DNA of 38,799 nt, taken from contig CAVFFT010000069.1 of NCBI GenBank assembly GCA_963621885.1, forward strand, positions 1-38,799. The letters are read 5' to 3'. Of the stretch, positions 7,079 to 16,759 are shown in pieces. The first letter of the stretch is position 1. Every line of letters begins with the position of its first letter. The position numbers and the translations under genes are program-made. A model generated the notes under the pieces. The model was not told the origin of the DNA. It did not search any database and saw nothing but the letters and a program-made list of their open reading frames with translations. This stretch comes from UMGS1519 sp963621885 (GTDB taxonomy: Bacteria; Actinomycetota; Coriobacteriia; Coriobacteriales; Eggerthellaceae).

Positions 7079-8398
7079 CTACTCCTTGCTTGCGAGCAGC
7101 GTCACCGTTTCATCGGTGGGGTTCTCGAGCATCTCCTTGGCATAGACCTCGAGGGGTACATTGTCCTCGCCCATCTTGAATTCGCGGCCCGCCCGCGTCC
7201 AATCGCGGTATTCGGCCGCTGCGGCGAAGAGCACGTCGGAAGACGAATTGAGCGCCGTTTCGAAAGCGTCCTGAATCACACTGATGATGGCGCCAATCGC
7301 CAGCACCAATTCGATGGTAGAGGTGTCGATGGAGAAAAGCCCGCATGCCATGGGAACAAGCAGCATCGATCCGCCGGGAACGCCCGATGCTCCGCAAGCG
7401 CCAATCGTTGCAAGCACGCACAGGAGAATCGCGGTGGGTACATCGACAGAGATGCCGAGCGTGAATGCCGCCTGAAGCGACATCACCGAAATGGTGACGG
7501 CGGCGCCGGCCATGTTGATGGTCGCGCCGAGTGTGATGCAGACGGAATATTTCACCTGATTGAGGCCAAGCTTTTCGCAAAGAGCCAGGTTGACCGGTAG
7601 GTTCGCCGCCGAGCTGCCGGTGAAGAAAGCGGTGAGGGATGATTCCTTTATGCAGCGGAGGACAAGTGGGTATGGGTTCTTGCGCGTGTAAATGTGCACG
7701 ATAAGCGGGTTCGTGACGAACGCCACAAACAGCATGCAGAGCACGAGAAGAAGAATGAGCTCGCCGTAGTCGATGAAAATCTGCGCGCCGTTTTCCGAGG
7801 TGGAGGTGTACACGATGCCCATGACGCCAAGCGGCGAGAAGTAGACGATCCAGCGCACCACGAGGGTGAGCGCCGATGCGAAATCGTGAATCAGCTGTTT
7901 GGTCGAATCCGAGGCCTTATGCAAAGCGAAGCCCATGATGACGGACCATAGCAGGATTCCCAAATAGTTGCCGTTGGAAAGCGATCCGATGGGCTCGTAG
8001 ATCAGATTTGTCACCAAGGTGGAGAGCATGTCTCCAAAACTGATAGGCGTCTGGTTTTCGGCTGCGGTAGCGCCCGACAGATTAAGACCGATGGGGAACA
8101 GGTAGCAGGCGATAACCGCGACGCAGGCTGCGGTAAAGGTGGAAATCAAATAGAGAAGGATGACAGACTTGAGATTGCTCGCCGATTTCGCACGGGCGAC
8201 TGCGCTCATGACAAGGAAGAGGACAAGCACAGGCGCAAGCGACTTGAGCGAGCCGGTGAACGCCGTGCCGATAAGGGCGACGAATTGGCCTCCGAGCGAA
8301 TCTGAGGGAAGGAGAAAGCCGAGCGCGATGCCGACGGGAAGACCGATGGCAATACTCGCCGTCAGACTCACTGAAGTCCAGCTTTTAAAAAATTTCAT
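7079..8398 (-). CDS. sstT: Na+/serine-threonine symporter, SstT-like (DAACS family)
   Basis: A 439-residue membrane protein starting MKFFKSWTSVSLTASIAIG, preceded by AGAGAGG on the minus strand. A longer in-frame start at 8467 adds 23 polar residues unlike the family, so I chose the internal ATG. Family marks are the serine-rich re-entrant segment TAFFTGSSAANLPVNLALCE and the unwound-helix motif GATINMAGAAVTI, both in the ion/substrate site of glutamate-transporter folds. The sequence is closer to SstT than to GltP/DctA, so it probably imports serine and threonine with Na+. It is transcribed alone, away from typA. Substrate is inferred from resemblance only. Confidence 0.87.
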   Translation of the reverse strand: MKFFKSWTSVSLTASIAIGLPVGIALGFLLPSDSLGGQFVALIGTAFTGSLKSLAPVLVLFLVMSAVARAKSASNLKSVILLYLISTFTAACVAVIACYLFPIGLNLSGATAAENQTPISFGDMLSTLVTNLIYEPIGSLSNGNYLGILLWSVIMGFALHKASDSTKQLIHDFASALTLVVRWIVYFSPLGVMGIVYTSTSENGAQIFIDYGELILLLVLCMLFVAFVTNPLIVHIYTRKNPYPLVLRCIKESSLTAFFTGSSAANLPVNLALCEKLGLNQVKYSVCITLGATINMAGAAVTISVMSLQAAFTLGISVDVPTAILLCVLATIGACGASGVPGGSMLLVPMACGLFSIDTSTIELVLAIGAIISVIQDAFETALNSSSDVLFAAAAEYRDWTRAGREFKMGEDNVPLEVYAKEMLENPTDETVTLLASKE

Positions 8399-8426
8399 GG
8401 GAGGGCCTCTCTTGACAACTTGCGAC

Positions 8427-8435
8427 ATGGTAGCA
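8427..8435 (-). promoter_or_regulatory. Extended -10 element for the sstT-like gene
   Basis: TGCTACCAT on the minus strand, about 29-37 bases before the start codon. The -35 region is weak. The same nonamer lies before typA. Confidence 0.4.
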
Positions 8436-8761
8436 GCATTTGCGTGGTTTGACCCGGAAAAACGCATCGCGAGCGCAAGCAGTTTACAGACGGGACGATG
8501 CGTGCGAAGGATTGATGGAGACGGTGCGTTGCGATGCAGGCGCCGGGCGGTGTGGCGCGGTGTTTATACCGGGCGGTGCGGAGCGGCGCTCCCGCGCGAA
8601 CATGCGCGGCGAGTCGGGTGGAGGATGGCGCGCCGGTTCCTTTCGGGTGGCGCTCATGCCGAGCACCGGGCGGCGCTCCCGCGCGAACATGCGCCGCATA
8701 CCGCGTAATCCCATGTGGTCGTGTGATATTCGCGGCGCTTCTTTGCGCGCACCCTTAGCGG

Positions 8762-8770
8762 TGCTACCAT
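8762..8770 (+). promoter_or_regulatory. Extended -10 element for typA
   Basis: TGCTACCAT (8762-8770), with TTGCGC at 8743-8748 as a possible -35 (16-base spacer). It would give a leader of about 48 bases. Confidence 0.45.
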
Positions 8771-8824
8771 AACGCGCGGCAAAGAGGGTAAATAAGCTAT
8801 TTGAGCAGATGAAAGAGACGGAAA

Positions 8825-10642
8825 ATGAAGCAGGAAAACATTCGCAATGTCGCGATTATCGCGCACGTTGACCACGGAAAGACGACGATGGTCGACCGCA
8901 TGCTGTATGCGGCTGGCGTCTTCCGTGAAAACCAGCAGGTGAACGAGCGCGTGCTCGACTCCAACGATCAGGAACGCGAGCGTGGCATCACCATCCTTTC
9001 GAAGAACTGCTCGATTCGTTATAAGGACGTGAAGATCAACATCATCGACACGCCGGGTCACGCCGACTTCGGCGGCGAGGTGGAACGCGTCCTGAATATG
9101 GCCGACGGCGCGCTGCTGATTGTCGACGCGTTCGAAGGCCCCATGCCGCAGACGCGCTTCGTGCTCCAGCATGCGCTTGAGCTGGGCCTGCGCATCGTCG
9201 TGGTCGTCAACAAGATCGACCGTCCGGGCAGCCGCCCCGAGGAGGTCGTCGACGAGGTGTTCGACCTGATGGTCGAGCTCGAGGCTTCCGACGAGCAGCT
9301 CGACTTCCCCGTCGTGTACGCGAGCGCGATGAACGGCTATTCGCGCTACGAGCCGGACGACGGCAACATGGACATGTATCCGCTGCTCGACACCATCCTG
9401 AAGGAGATTCCCGCTCCCGATGTCGACGCGGACGACGCGATCGCGCTGCAGGTGTGCACGGTCGACCATTCAAGCTTCGTCGGCCGTATCGGCGTTGGTC
9501 GCCTTTCTTCGGGTTCCATTCACAAGGGTGAGCCCGTGCTCGTCATCAAGAACGACGGCACGCGTTACAACACGAATATCAAGCAGGTGTTCACCTTCGA
9601 GGACCTGCAGAAGAAGGAACAGGAAGTCGTCACCGCGGGCGACATCGTCGCGGTTGTCGGCGTGGAAGATGCTGACATCGGAGATATGGTGACGAGCCGC
9701 GACCATCCGGTGCGCCTGGCTCCCATCAAGGTTGACGAACCCACGATGGCGGTCATCTTCGAGGCGTCCACGAGCCCGCTCGTTGGCCGCGAGGGCGATA
9801 TCGTGGGCGCGCGCCAGCTGAAGGAGCGCCTGCTGCATGAGGCCGAGTCGAACATCTCGATGCGCATCACCGAGATTCCCGATTCCTCCGCGCTTGAGGT
9901 TGCGGGCCGTGGTGTTCTGCATCTGTCCGTCCTGATGGAGACGATGCGCCGCGAGGGCTTTGAATTCCAGGTCGGTCGTCCGCGCGTCTTGATGAAGAAG
10001 GATGAGGCCGGCAACGACCTCGAGCCGATCGAAGAGGCGACGGTGGACGTGCCGAGCGAGTACGCGGGCAAGGCCATCGAGGTCTTCGGCGTTTCCGGTG
10101 GTGAAATGGCCGACATGTTCCAGCGCGGCAATCAGACGCATCTGGTCTTCCACATTCCGACGCGTGGCACGATGGGCCTGCGCACCCGCCTGCTGAACGC
10201 GACGCATGGCGAGGCGATCCTGTTCCATCACTTCGACGAGTACGGTCCGGTTCATGGCGATTTCTCCGGCCGCAAGAACGGCTCGATGATTTCCATGAGC
10301 ACCGGCAAGACGGTCGCCTACGCGCTCGATACGCTGCAGGAGCGCGGTCGCCTGTTCGTGGGCCCGGGCGAGGAATGCTACGAGGGCATGATCGTGGGCG
10401 AAAGCGCCAAGGAAGGCGACATGGTCGTGAATGTCGAGAAGTCGAAGTCGCTGGGCAACCAGCGTTCCTCCGGCGCCGACAAGGCCATCAGCCTCGTGCC
10501 GCCGGTTCGCTTCACGCTGGAAGAGGCGCTCGAGTACATTCAGGACGACGAGCTGGTTGAGGTGACGCCGCAGAGCATTCGCCTGCGCAAGCGTCTGCTT
10601 TCCGCTATCGACCGAAAGAAGCAGGCTGCCGGCAAGCTGTAG
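8825..10642 (+). CDS. typA: Ribosome-associated GTPase TypA/BipA
   Basis: At 605 residues this is full length for TypA. The N-terminal GTPase domain has AHVDHGKTT (13-21), the switch-I RGITI, DTPGH and NKID motifs. EF-G-like domains II, III and V follow, then the TypA-specific C-terminal domain. A typical TypA stretch is GSMISMSTGKTVAYALDTLQ near residues 484-503, and the family ending SIRLRKRLL is present. TypA binds the 70S ribosome/30S subunit and supports ribosome assembly and growth under stress such as cold. It is a single-gene unit with its own promoter and a terminator before the next gene. Confidence 0.96.
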   Translation: MKQENIRNVAIIAHVDHGKTTMVDRMLYAAGVFRENQQVNERVLDSNDQERERGITILSKNCSIRYKDVKINIIDTPGHADFGGEVERVLNMADGALLIVDAFEGPMPQTRFVLQHALELGLRIVVVVNKIDRPGSRPEEVVDEVFDLMVELEASDEQLDFPVVYASAMNGYSRYEPDDGNMDMYPLLDTILKEIPAPDVDADDAIALQVCTVDHSSFVGRIGVGRLSSGSIHKGEPVLVIKNDGTRYNTNIKQVFTFEDLQKKEQEVVTAGDIVAVVGVEDADIGDMVTSRDHPVRLAPIKVDEPTMAVIFEASTSPLVGREGDIVGARQLKERLLHEAESNISMRITEIPDSSALEVAGRGVLHLSVLMETMRREGFEFQVGRPRVLMKKDEAGNDLEPIEEATVDVPSEYAGKAIEVFGVSGGEMADMFQRGNQTHLVFHIPTRGTMGLRTRLLNATHGEAILFHHFDEYGPVHGDFSGRKNGSMISMSTGKTVAYALDTLQERGRLFVGPGEECYEGMIVGESAKEGDMVVNVEKSKSLGNQRSSGADKAISLVPPVRFTLEEALEYIQDDELVEVTPQSIRLRKRLLSAIDRKKQAAGKL

Positions 10643-10722
10643 GCCGACCGCTTCCGTTCACGCGTGATAATGCCGCTTGCCGCCTGATTTGCTTGCGGGA
10701 TAACACGAATTGCGGGAAAATT

Positions 10723-10763
10723 CACACCGCCGGGAAGACAACCGGCGGTGTGTTGCGTTTTTG
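10723..10763 (+). terminator. Terminator after typA
   Basis: Perfect 11-bp arms CACACCGCCGG (10723-10733) and CCGGCGGTGTG (10742-10752), followed after a short gap by a T-run at about 10758-10762. Confidence 0.8.
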
Positions 10764-10806
10764 GACATGACGCATTCATGCGAGAGAACAAGCGAAAGGG
10801 GCTCTC

Positions 10807-11061
10807 ATGTGCGCAAATGGTGTTAATACCGAACAGTACAAGATGATGGTCGACTACATGGATGACCAGCTTGCTGTGAACCGCCGCTGGATTCATAAGA
10901 TGGCGCATAACGTGGAAGACAACGGCTATGCGAAGACCTCCGAGATCATGCACCAGGCGCAGGCGCTCATCGACGACGTGCGCGCGCTGCTTGCCGACGC
11001 GAAGGATGCGATCGAAGAGGACGACGAGAAGCTTGGCGGCGTGACCGTAAGCCTCGTCTAG
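10807..11061 (+). CDS. Small helical protein of unknown function upstream of nikR
   Basis: 84 residues, with a good Shine-Dalgarno (AAAGGGG) about seven bases before the ATG. I do not recognise the family. The middle and C-terminal half look helical and acidic, with ALIDDVRALLADAKDAIEEDDEK. Three His (in WIHKMAH and IMHQ) and one N-terminal Cys could in principle bind metal. It lies between a terminator and nikR (19 bases upstream of it), so the two are probably co-transcribed with hypE. That context hints at nickel or hydrogenase biology, but this is only guilt by association. The organised start, codon pattern and operon position support a real gene. Confidence 0.7.
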   Translation: MCANGVNTEQYKMMVDYMDDQLAVNRRWIHKMAHNVEDNGYAKTSEIMHQAQALIDDVRALLADAKDAIEEDDEKLGGVTVSLV

Positions 11062-11080
11062 CCGGGAACGGGACGGCGTC

Positions 11081-11503
11081 ATGAGCAACGATCTCATGCG
11101 ATTCTCGGTCGCGATGCCCGAGGATCTTCTTATGCAATTCGACCAGCTTGTCGCGCGGCGCGGTATCGCGAAGAACCGCAGCGAGGTCATTCGCGACCTT
11201 GTGCGCGAGGCGCTGATCGAAGACGAGTGCAGCATGCCGGGGCGCGGCGTGATGGGGACGCTCACCATCGTCTACAACCATCACACCACCGATCTCGAAA
11301 GCAAGCTTCACGATATTCAGCATCGCTTTCTGGGTAGCATCGTGTCGTCGATGCATGTGCATCTCGACCCCGACAACTGCCTGGAAGTCATCGTGCTGAA
11401 GGGCGATTCCGCCGATGTGCGCGATATCGCGAATGTGCTGCTTGGCGTGCGTGGCGTGAAGAACGGAAAACTGGTAACCACCACGGTAGGCAAGGGTTTA
11501 TAG
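11081..11503 (+). CDS. nikR: Nickel-responsive repressor NikR
   Basis: A 140-residue ribbon-helix-helix regulator. The N-terminal DNA-binding part (about 5-47) contains MRFSVAMPEDLLMQFD and the NRSEVIRDLVREAL helix. The C-terminal ACT-like domain holds the nickel ligands His81, His92, His94 and Cys100. Their spacing (11, 2, 6) equals that of E. coli NikR His76/87/89/Cys95, so high-affinity Ni(II) binding is expected. NikR usually represses nickel uptake genes when nickel is plentiful. Here it sits directly upstream of hypE rather than a nik transporter. No clear NikR operator palindrome was found in the flanking DNA by eye. Confidence 0.93.
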   Translation: MSNDLMRFSVAMPEDLLMQFDQLVARRGIAKNRSEVIRDLVREALIEDECSMPGRGVMGTLTIVYNHHTTDLESKLHDIQHRFLGSIVSSMHVHLDPDNCLEVIVLKGDSADVRDIANVLLGVRGVKNGKLVTTTVGKGL

Positions 11504-11596
11504 GCGAAAGCGACAGGATTCCGGGACGTATTCGGCGCAGTGCCGAAGCTTTGGACCCGGATTTTGCGGCACGCTTCGTCTTATGAGGAGGAAATG

Positions 11597-12619
11597 ATGG
11601 ACGAGACGGTTTTGCTGGGGCATGGCTCCGGTGGCACGATGATGAAGCGCATCATCGAGGAAGTGTTCTACGAAGCCTATGGCTCGAATGAGCTGCTCGA
11701 AGGCAACGATGCCGCGAATCTTCCCCTGCCGACGTCGGGTGAGCGCCTGGCGTATTCCACCGACAGCTTTGTCGTGACGCCGCAGTTCTTCCCTGGCGGC
11801 GATATCGGACGTCTTGCGGTGTGCGGCACGGTGAACGACGTCGCGACGAGCGGTGCGGTGCCGAAGTACCTCAGCTGCGGTTTCATTCTGGAAGAGGGAT
11901 TCCCCGTTGCCGACCTGCGTCGCATTTGCGCCTCGATGGCGGAAGTCGCGCAGGAGGCGGGCGTGAAGATCGTCACGGGCGACACGAAAGTGGTGAACCG
12001 CGGCCATGGCGACGGCATCTTCATCAACACGAGCGGCGTGGGCTTCATTCCCGCGGGTGTGCGTCTGGGCGGCGAGCTTTGCCAGCCGGGCGACAAGGTG
12101 CTGATCAGCGGCACGCTGGGCGACCACGGCATCACAATCATGAGCTGCCGCGAATCGCTGGGCTTCTCTGCCGAAATCGCGAGCGATGCCGCGCCGTTGA
12201 ACCATCTGATCGCCGACGTGATTGCGGCGGCGCCTGCGACGCGCTGCTTCCGCGACCCCACCCGTGGCGGCATTTCCTCCACGCTCAATGAGCTGGCGGC
12301 GCAGTCGGGTGTGGACATTCTCATTCACGAAGAGGCGATTCCCGTGAAGCCGGCGGTGCGTGGTGCCTGCGAGCTTCTGGGCTACGACGTCTATCAGGTG
12401 GCGAACGAGGGCAAGATGGTGTGCGTTGTCGCGGCCGATCAGGCTGATGCGGCTCTCGCGGCGATGCGTGCGAACAAATATGGTGTCGACGCGCAGATCA
12501 TTGGCGAAGTGAGCGCTTGCGAGCCCGATCGCGACCCGCGTGTGACGCTGCGCACGGCCTTCGGAGGCACGCGCATGCTCGACATGCTGGTGGGCGAGCA
12601 GCTTCCCCGCATCTGCTAG
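11597..12619 (+). CDS. hypE: Hydrogenase maturation protein HypE (carbamoyl dehydratase)
   Basis: 340 residues from the ATG at 11597, chosen because GAGGAGG (11585-11591) lies at proper spacing and the protein then starts MDETVLLGHGSGG as HypE does. A GTG at 11540 would add an unlikely 19-residue leader. The C-terminus is PRIC, the mobile tail whose Cys receives the carbamoyl group from HypF and is dehydrated with ATP to thiocyanate, the source of the cyanide ligands of [NiFe] hydrogenase. The AIR-synthase-like fold shows in the GDTKVVNRGHGDGIFINTSG and DPTRGG motifs. It follows nikR by 93 bases and is about 18 kb away from hypF-hypC-hypD. Confidence 0.96.
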   Translation: MDETVLLGHGSGGTMMKRIIEEVFYEAYGSNELLEGNDAANLPLPTSGERLAYSTDSFVVTPQFFPGGDIGRLAVCGTVNDVATSGAVPKYLSCGFILEEGFPVADLRRICASMAEVAQEAGVKIVTGDTKVVNRGHGDGIFINTSGVGFIPAGVRLGGELCQPGDKVLISGTLGDHGITIMSCRESLGFSAEIASDAAPLNHLIADVIAAAPATRCFRDPTRGGISSTLNELAAQSGVDILIHEEAIPVKPAVRGACELLGYDVYQVANEGKMVCVVAADQADAALAAMRANKYGVDAQIIGEVSACEPDRDPRVTLRTAFGGTRMLDMLVGEQLPRIC

Positions 12620-12627
12620 CGCGCTTG

Positions 12628-12655
12628 CACTCGCGCACGTGCGAGCACGCGAGTG
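12628..12655 (+). terminator. Hairpin just after hypE
   Basis: CACTCGCG (12628-12635) pairs with CGCGAGTG (12648-12655), then TTTCCTT. It may act together with the hairpin 20 bases further on. Confidence 0.5.
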
Positions 12656-12674
12656 TTTCCTTGTAGGAAGTCCG

Positions 12675-12703
12675 GGCCTCTTCGTACGCGGAGAGGCCTT
12701 TCT
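12675..12703 (+). terminator. Terminator after hypE
   Basis: GGCCTCT (12675-12681) pairs with AGAGGCC (12692-12698), followed by TTTCT. The rest of the 367-base gap before the ferredoxin gene shows nothing I can call with confidence beyond AT-rich sequence near 12890-12915 that probably holds the promoter. Confidence 0.6.
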
Positions 12704-12986
12704 ATATATATGCAGAGGGGTTCGCGTATCAGTTCGCACGGGCGGCTTCTATCACTGCACATCGAGCGCATCGAGTGGCGGACTCTTTTTATCGTGCACG
12801 TTCATGCGAAACGGCGCGCGAGGCGCATCAAACGGCGGGGCGTGTGCCGCTTAGATGCCGCTTGCCGTACAGTCTTTCCACCTCGAAAAAAATCTCTCAT
12901 TCCGTGGTATCTTGCGCTCATGACAGGAGTACATGCGCGGCCACGGGTTGGAGACGGAGGTCGTGCCAGAGGTTGGGAGGATTAGT

Positions 12987-13175
12987 ATGTCTCGTCCTAT
13001 TGTTGACGAAGAAACTTGTATCGGCTGCGGCATCTGCGTCGACGCGTGCCCGCAGGGCGTGCTTGAGGTTGGCGACGGTCTGGTAGAGGTCATCAACGAG
13101 GATGCCTGCATCGCGTGCGGCGACTGCCTCGAGGAATGCCCCATGGGTGCCATCACCGAAATCCAGGAGGATTAA
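12987..13175 (+). CDS. 2[4Fe-4S] ferredoxin
   Basis: 62 residues with two classical cluster motifs, CIGCGICVDACP (about 11-22) and CIACGDCLEECP (about 41-52). Each supplies CxxCxxCxxxCP, so two [4Fe-4S] clusters are expected. A start at 12987 is set by GGGAGG six bases upstream; a longer frame from 12933 has no such signal. Such small clostridial-type ferredoxins carry electrons in the cytoplasm between oxidoreductases, for example hydrogenases or pyruvate:ferredoxin oxidoreductase. The partner cannot be read from the context. It has its own terminator and is not part of the dnaK operon. Confidence 0.93.
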   Translation: MSRPIVDEETCIGCGICVDACPQGVLEVGDGLVEVINEDACIACGDCLEECPMGAITEIQED

Positions 13176-13210
13176 TCTCCGTTCTTCAATCAATAAGAAG
13201 AAGTTTTTTG

Positions 13211-13242
13211 AGCGGGTCCAGCTTCGGCTGGACTCGCTTTTT
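13211..13242 (+). terminator. Terminator after the ferredoxin gene
   Basis: A 12-base stem, AGCGGGTCCAGC (13211-13222) and GCTGGACTCGCT (13227-13238), closes a TTCG tetraloop and is followed by a T-run. Confidence 0.9.
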
Positions 13243-13318
13243 CTCTTTCCCTTAGCAAATCTCACAAAACCGGACAATATGACGTAAATGTGGAGCTATA
13301 ACAAATCTGAAAAGATTT

Positions 13319-13359
13319 ACTCAAGATAACTTGACAGTGACGCACTTAGATTATATCTT
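13319..13359 (+). promoter_or_regulatory. dnaK operon promoter with an HspR-box-like inverted repeat
   Basis: A strong sigma-A-type promoter: TTGACA (13331-13336), 17 bases, TATCTT (13354-13359). Over it lie half-sites resembling the HspR box (CTTGAGT-N7-ACTCAAG). CTTGACA-N7-ACTTAGA at 13330-13350 keeps the canonical order but is degenerate. A perfect ACTCAAG half-site lies at 13319-13325 and makes TCAAG-ATAA-CTTGA with the next half-site. With hspR in the same cluster, repression by HspR is the likely control. I saw no CIRCE element. Confidence 0.75.
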
Positions 13360-13446
13360 TCAATCACCGTGGAAAAAGTCTAGGGACCCGCGGTGAACAC
13401 GTTTATAAGTTCCGCACGAAAGCGGATGGAGAAAGGAAAAAGGATA

Positions 13447-15363
<1,917 letters not shown>

Positions 15364-15366
15364 CTC

Positions 15367-15843
15367 ATGGCCGAAGAGAAGAACAATCGCGAGGGTCTTG
15401 AAGACGTGAAGGCCCAGGCGGCTGCGGCACGCGATGCCCTGAAAGACGCTGCGACTGCCATTCACGGTCTGAACCGTTCACTTTCAAACGAGGCCTACAA
15501 GGGCATGAAGGATGTCGCCGGCAAGGCGGCTGAGATGGCGAGCAATATGGCCGAAGTGGCCGATCCGCTCACCCGCGGCGCCGCTTCTCGCATGAACGAC
15601 GTCGCACAGAAGGTCGCCGATGCGGCGGGAGAGGCGTTCGACCGGGCGCACGACCTCGCCACCGAGACCTACGACAAGGCGTTCGCGGCGGTTGCCAAGC
15701 GCGCCGAGGGCGAAGAGGCCGAGGCTGTTGAAGCCGACGCGGCGGCCGAAGAGTCCGCTGCCGAGGCGGAAGGCGCGCCGGCGGCTGAGGCTCCCGAGGC
15801 CCAGGCGGCCGCTGAAGAGCCTGCCAAGGAAGACAGGCGGTAG
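15367..15843 (+). CDS. Ala/Glu-rich amphipathic-helix protein in the dnaK operon (unknown function)
   Basis: 158 residues lying tightly between dnaK (3-base gap) and grpE (2-base gap), so co-transcription and coupled translation are nearly certain. Residues about 10-110 look like continuous amphipathic helices with 11-residue-like periodicity (DVAGKAAEMASNMAEVADPL, AQKVADAAGEAFDRAHD), as in LEA-type or apolipoprotein-like stress proteins. Residues about 112-158 are an Ala/Glu/Pro low-complexity tail. There is no signal peptide and no Cys. Its first residues (MAEEKNN) resemble those of the next protein, GrpE (MAEEKKD). I know of no standard member of the dnaK-grpE-dnaJ-hspR operon at this place. 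A protective or co-chaperone role is a guess from context. Confidence 0.85.
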   Translation: MAEEKNNREGLEDVKAQAAAARDALKDAATAIHGLNRSLSNEAYKGMKDVAGKAAEMASNMAEVADPLTRGAASRMNDVAQKVADAAGEAFDRAHDLATETYDKAFAAVAKRAEGEEAEAVEADAAAEESAAEAEGAPAAEAPEAQAAAEEPAKEDRR

Positions 15844-15845
15844 TT

Positions 15846-16520
15846 ATGGCTGAAGAGAAGAAAGACGAACAGCAGACGCCCGAAGAGGTTCCCGCTGAGG
15901 AAACCGCGGCGCAGGAGAGCGCTTCTTCCGACGAGGCGAAGGCGCAGAGCGACGAAGAGGCGATTGGCGCCGAAGCTGATGCCGCGGTGGCCGGAGTCTC
16001 CGACGCTGACGAGCTGGCTCAGGCGAAGCAGGAAGTGGCCGAGTGGCAGAGCAAGTACCTGAGGCTCCATGCCGAATGGGACACCTACCGTCGTCGCAAG
16101 GGCGAGGAGCGCGAAACCGAGCGTGCCCGTGCGAACGAGAAGCTGGTGGGAAGTCTGCTTCCGGTGCTCGACGACTTTGAGCGCACCGTTGACTATGCCG
16201 AGAAGAACGGCACGGACAACCTGCTCGAAGGCGTGCAGGCGGTGTATTCGAAGCTGCTGAACACGCTCAAGAGCGATGGCGTGGAAGTGATTGATCCGGC
16301 GGGCGAGGCCTTCGATGCGCTGCAGCATCAGGCGGTTGCCACGGTGGACGACACGGAGGCCTACGACGAGACGGTAGCCGCTGTCTACCAGAAGGGCTAC
16401 AAGCTTGGCGGCAAGGTCATTCGCTCGGCCATGGTGACGGTGACGACAGGCGGTCCGAAGCGCCCGGTCGAAGACGCCGCAAACGAAGGTGAAGGTGCGG
16501 AAGAGAAGGCTGATGCCTAA
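15846..16520 (+). CDS. grpE: Nucleotide exchange factor GrpE
   Basis: 224 residues. A disordered acidic N-terminus (about 1-55) precedes the long dimerising helix (AKQEVAEWQSKYLRLHAEWD, which includes YLRLHAEWDTYRRR). The beta domain that opens the DnaK nucleotide cleft contains LLPVLDDFERTVDY and ends HQAVATVDDTEAYDETVAAVYQKGYKLGGKVIRSAMV, shown here in parts as VYQKGYKLG. GrpE drives ADP release from DnaK. It starts two bases after the preceding small gene. The C-terminal tail after residue about 205 is again acidic and variable. Confidence 0.96.
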   Translation: MAEEKKDEQQTPEEVPAEETAAQESASSDEAKAQSDEEAIGAEADAAVAGVSDADELAQAKQEVAEWQSKYLRLHAEWDTYRRRKGEERETERARANEKLVGSLLPVLDDFERTVDYAEKNGTDNLLEGVQAVYSKLLNTLKSDGVEVIDPAGEAFDALQHQAVATVDDTEAYDETVAAVYQKGYKLGGKVIRSAMVTVTTGGPKRPVEDAANEGEGAEEKADA

Positions 16521-16604
16521 AAACGCAGGGCGCAAGGGCGCGCACGGGAGCTTGATTTCTCGCGACGCGTCGCGCAGGGAGCGTTGATGAGGGTTGGCTC
16601 CGTC

Positions 16605-16734
16605 GGCTCCCTTTCGGGGGAGCCTTCGGGGTCAATCGCATATAGGAGAGGAAAGACAAGCCAAGTTGCGCCGGGTCGCGTGACGTCCGTGCAAAAGCCG
16701 CGTGGCTGGCGCGCAAAACCGAACGCTTGGCTTG
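16605..16734 (+). promoter_or_regulatory. Structured grpE-dnaJ spacer (possible attenuator or processing region)
   Basis: The 239-base gap holds a hairpin GGCTCCC-TTTC-GGGGGAGCC (16605-16624) without a T-run. It also has a perfect 9-bp long-range inverted repeat, CAAGCCAAG (16657-16665) with CTTGGCTTG (16726-16734), just before the dnaJ ribosome-binding site. It could set the ratio of DnaJ to DnaK/GrpE. Function is inferred. Confidence 0.45.
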
Positions 16735-16759
16735 ATACGAGAAGAGAAGGAGGTGCGTG

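Larger units (their letters stand above)
8399..8824. repeat. Intergenic region with a 25-bp direct repeat
   Basis: The 426 bases between the divergent sstT-like gene and typA hold an exact 25-bp repeat (8583-8607 and 8670-8694), starting GCGGCGCTCCCGCGCG. Each copy is preceded by CCGGGCGG at a different distance. The short open frames here have the shifting frames and Arg/Ala/Pro composition of GC-rich non-coding DNA, so I do not call a gene. Confidence 0.6.

Noticed and set aside
8440..8772. Coding region in the sstT-typA gap
   Set aside because: Several frames are open at once, all rich in Arg, Ala, Gly and Pro, and the 25-bp repeat is read in different frames; no start signals.
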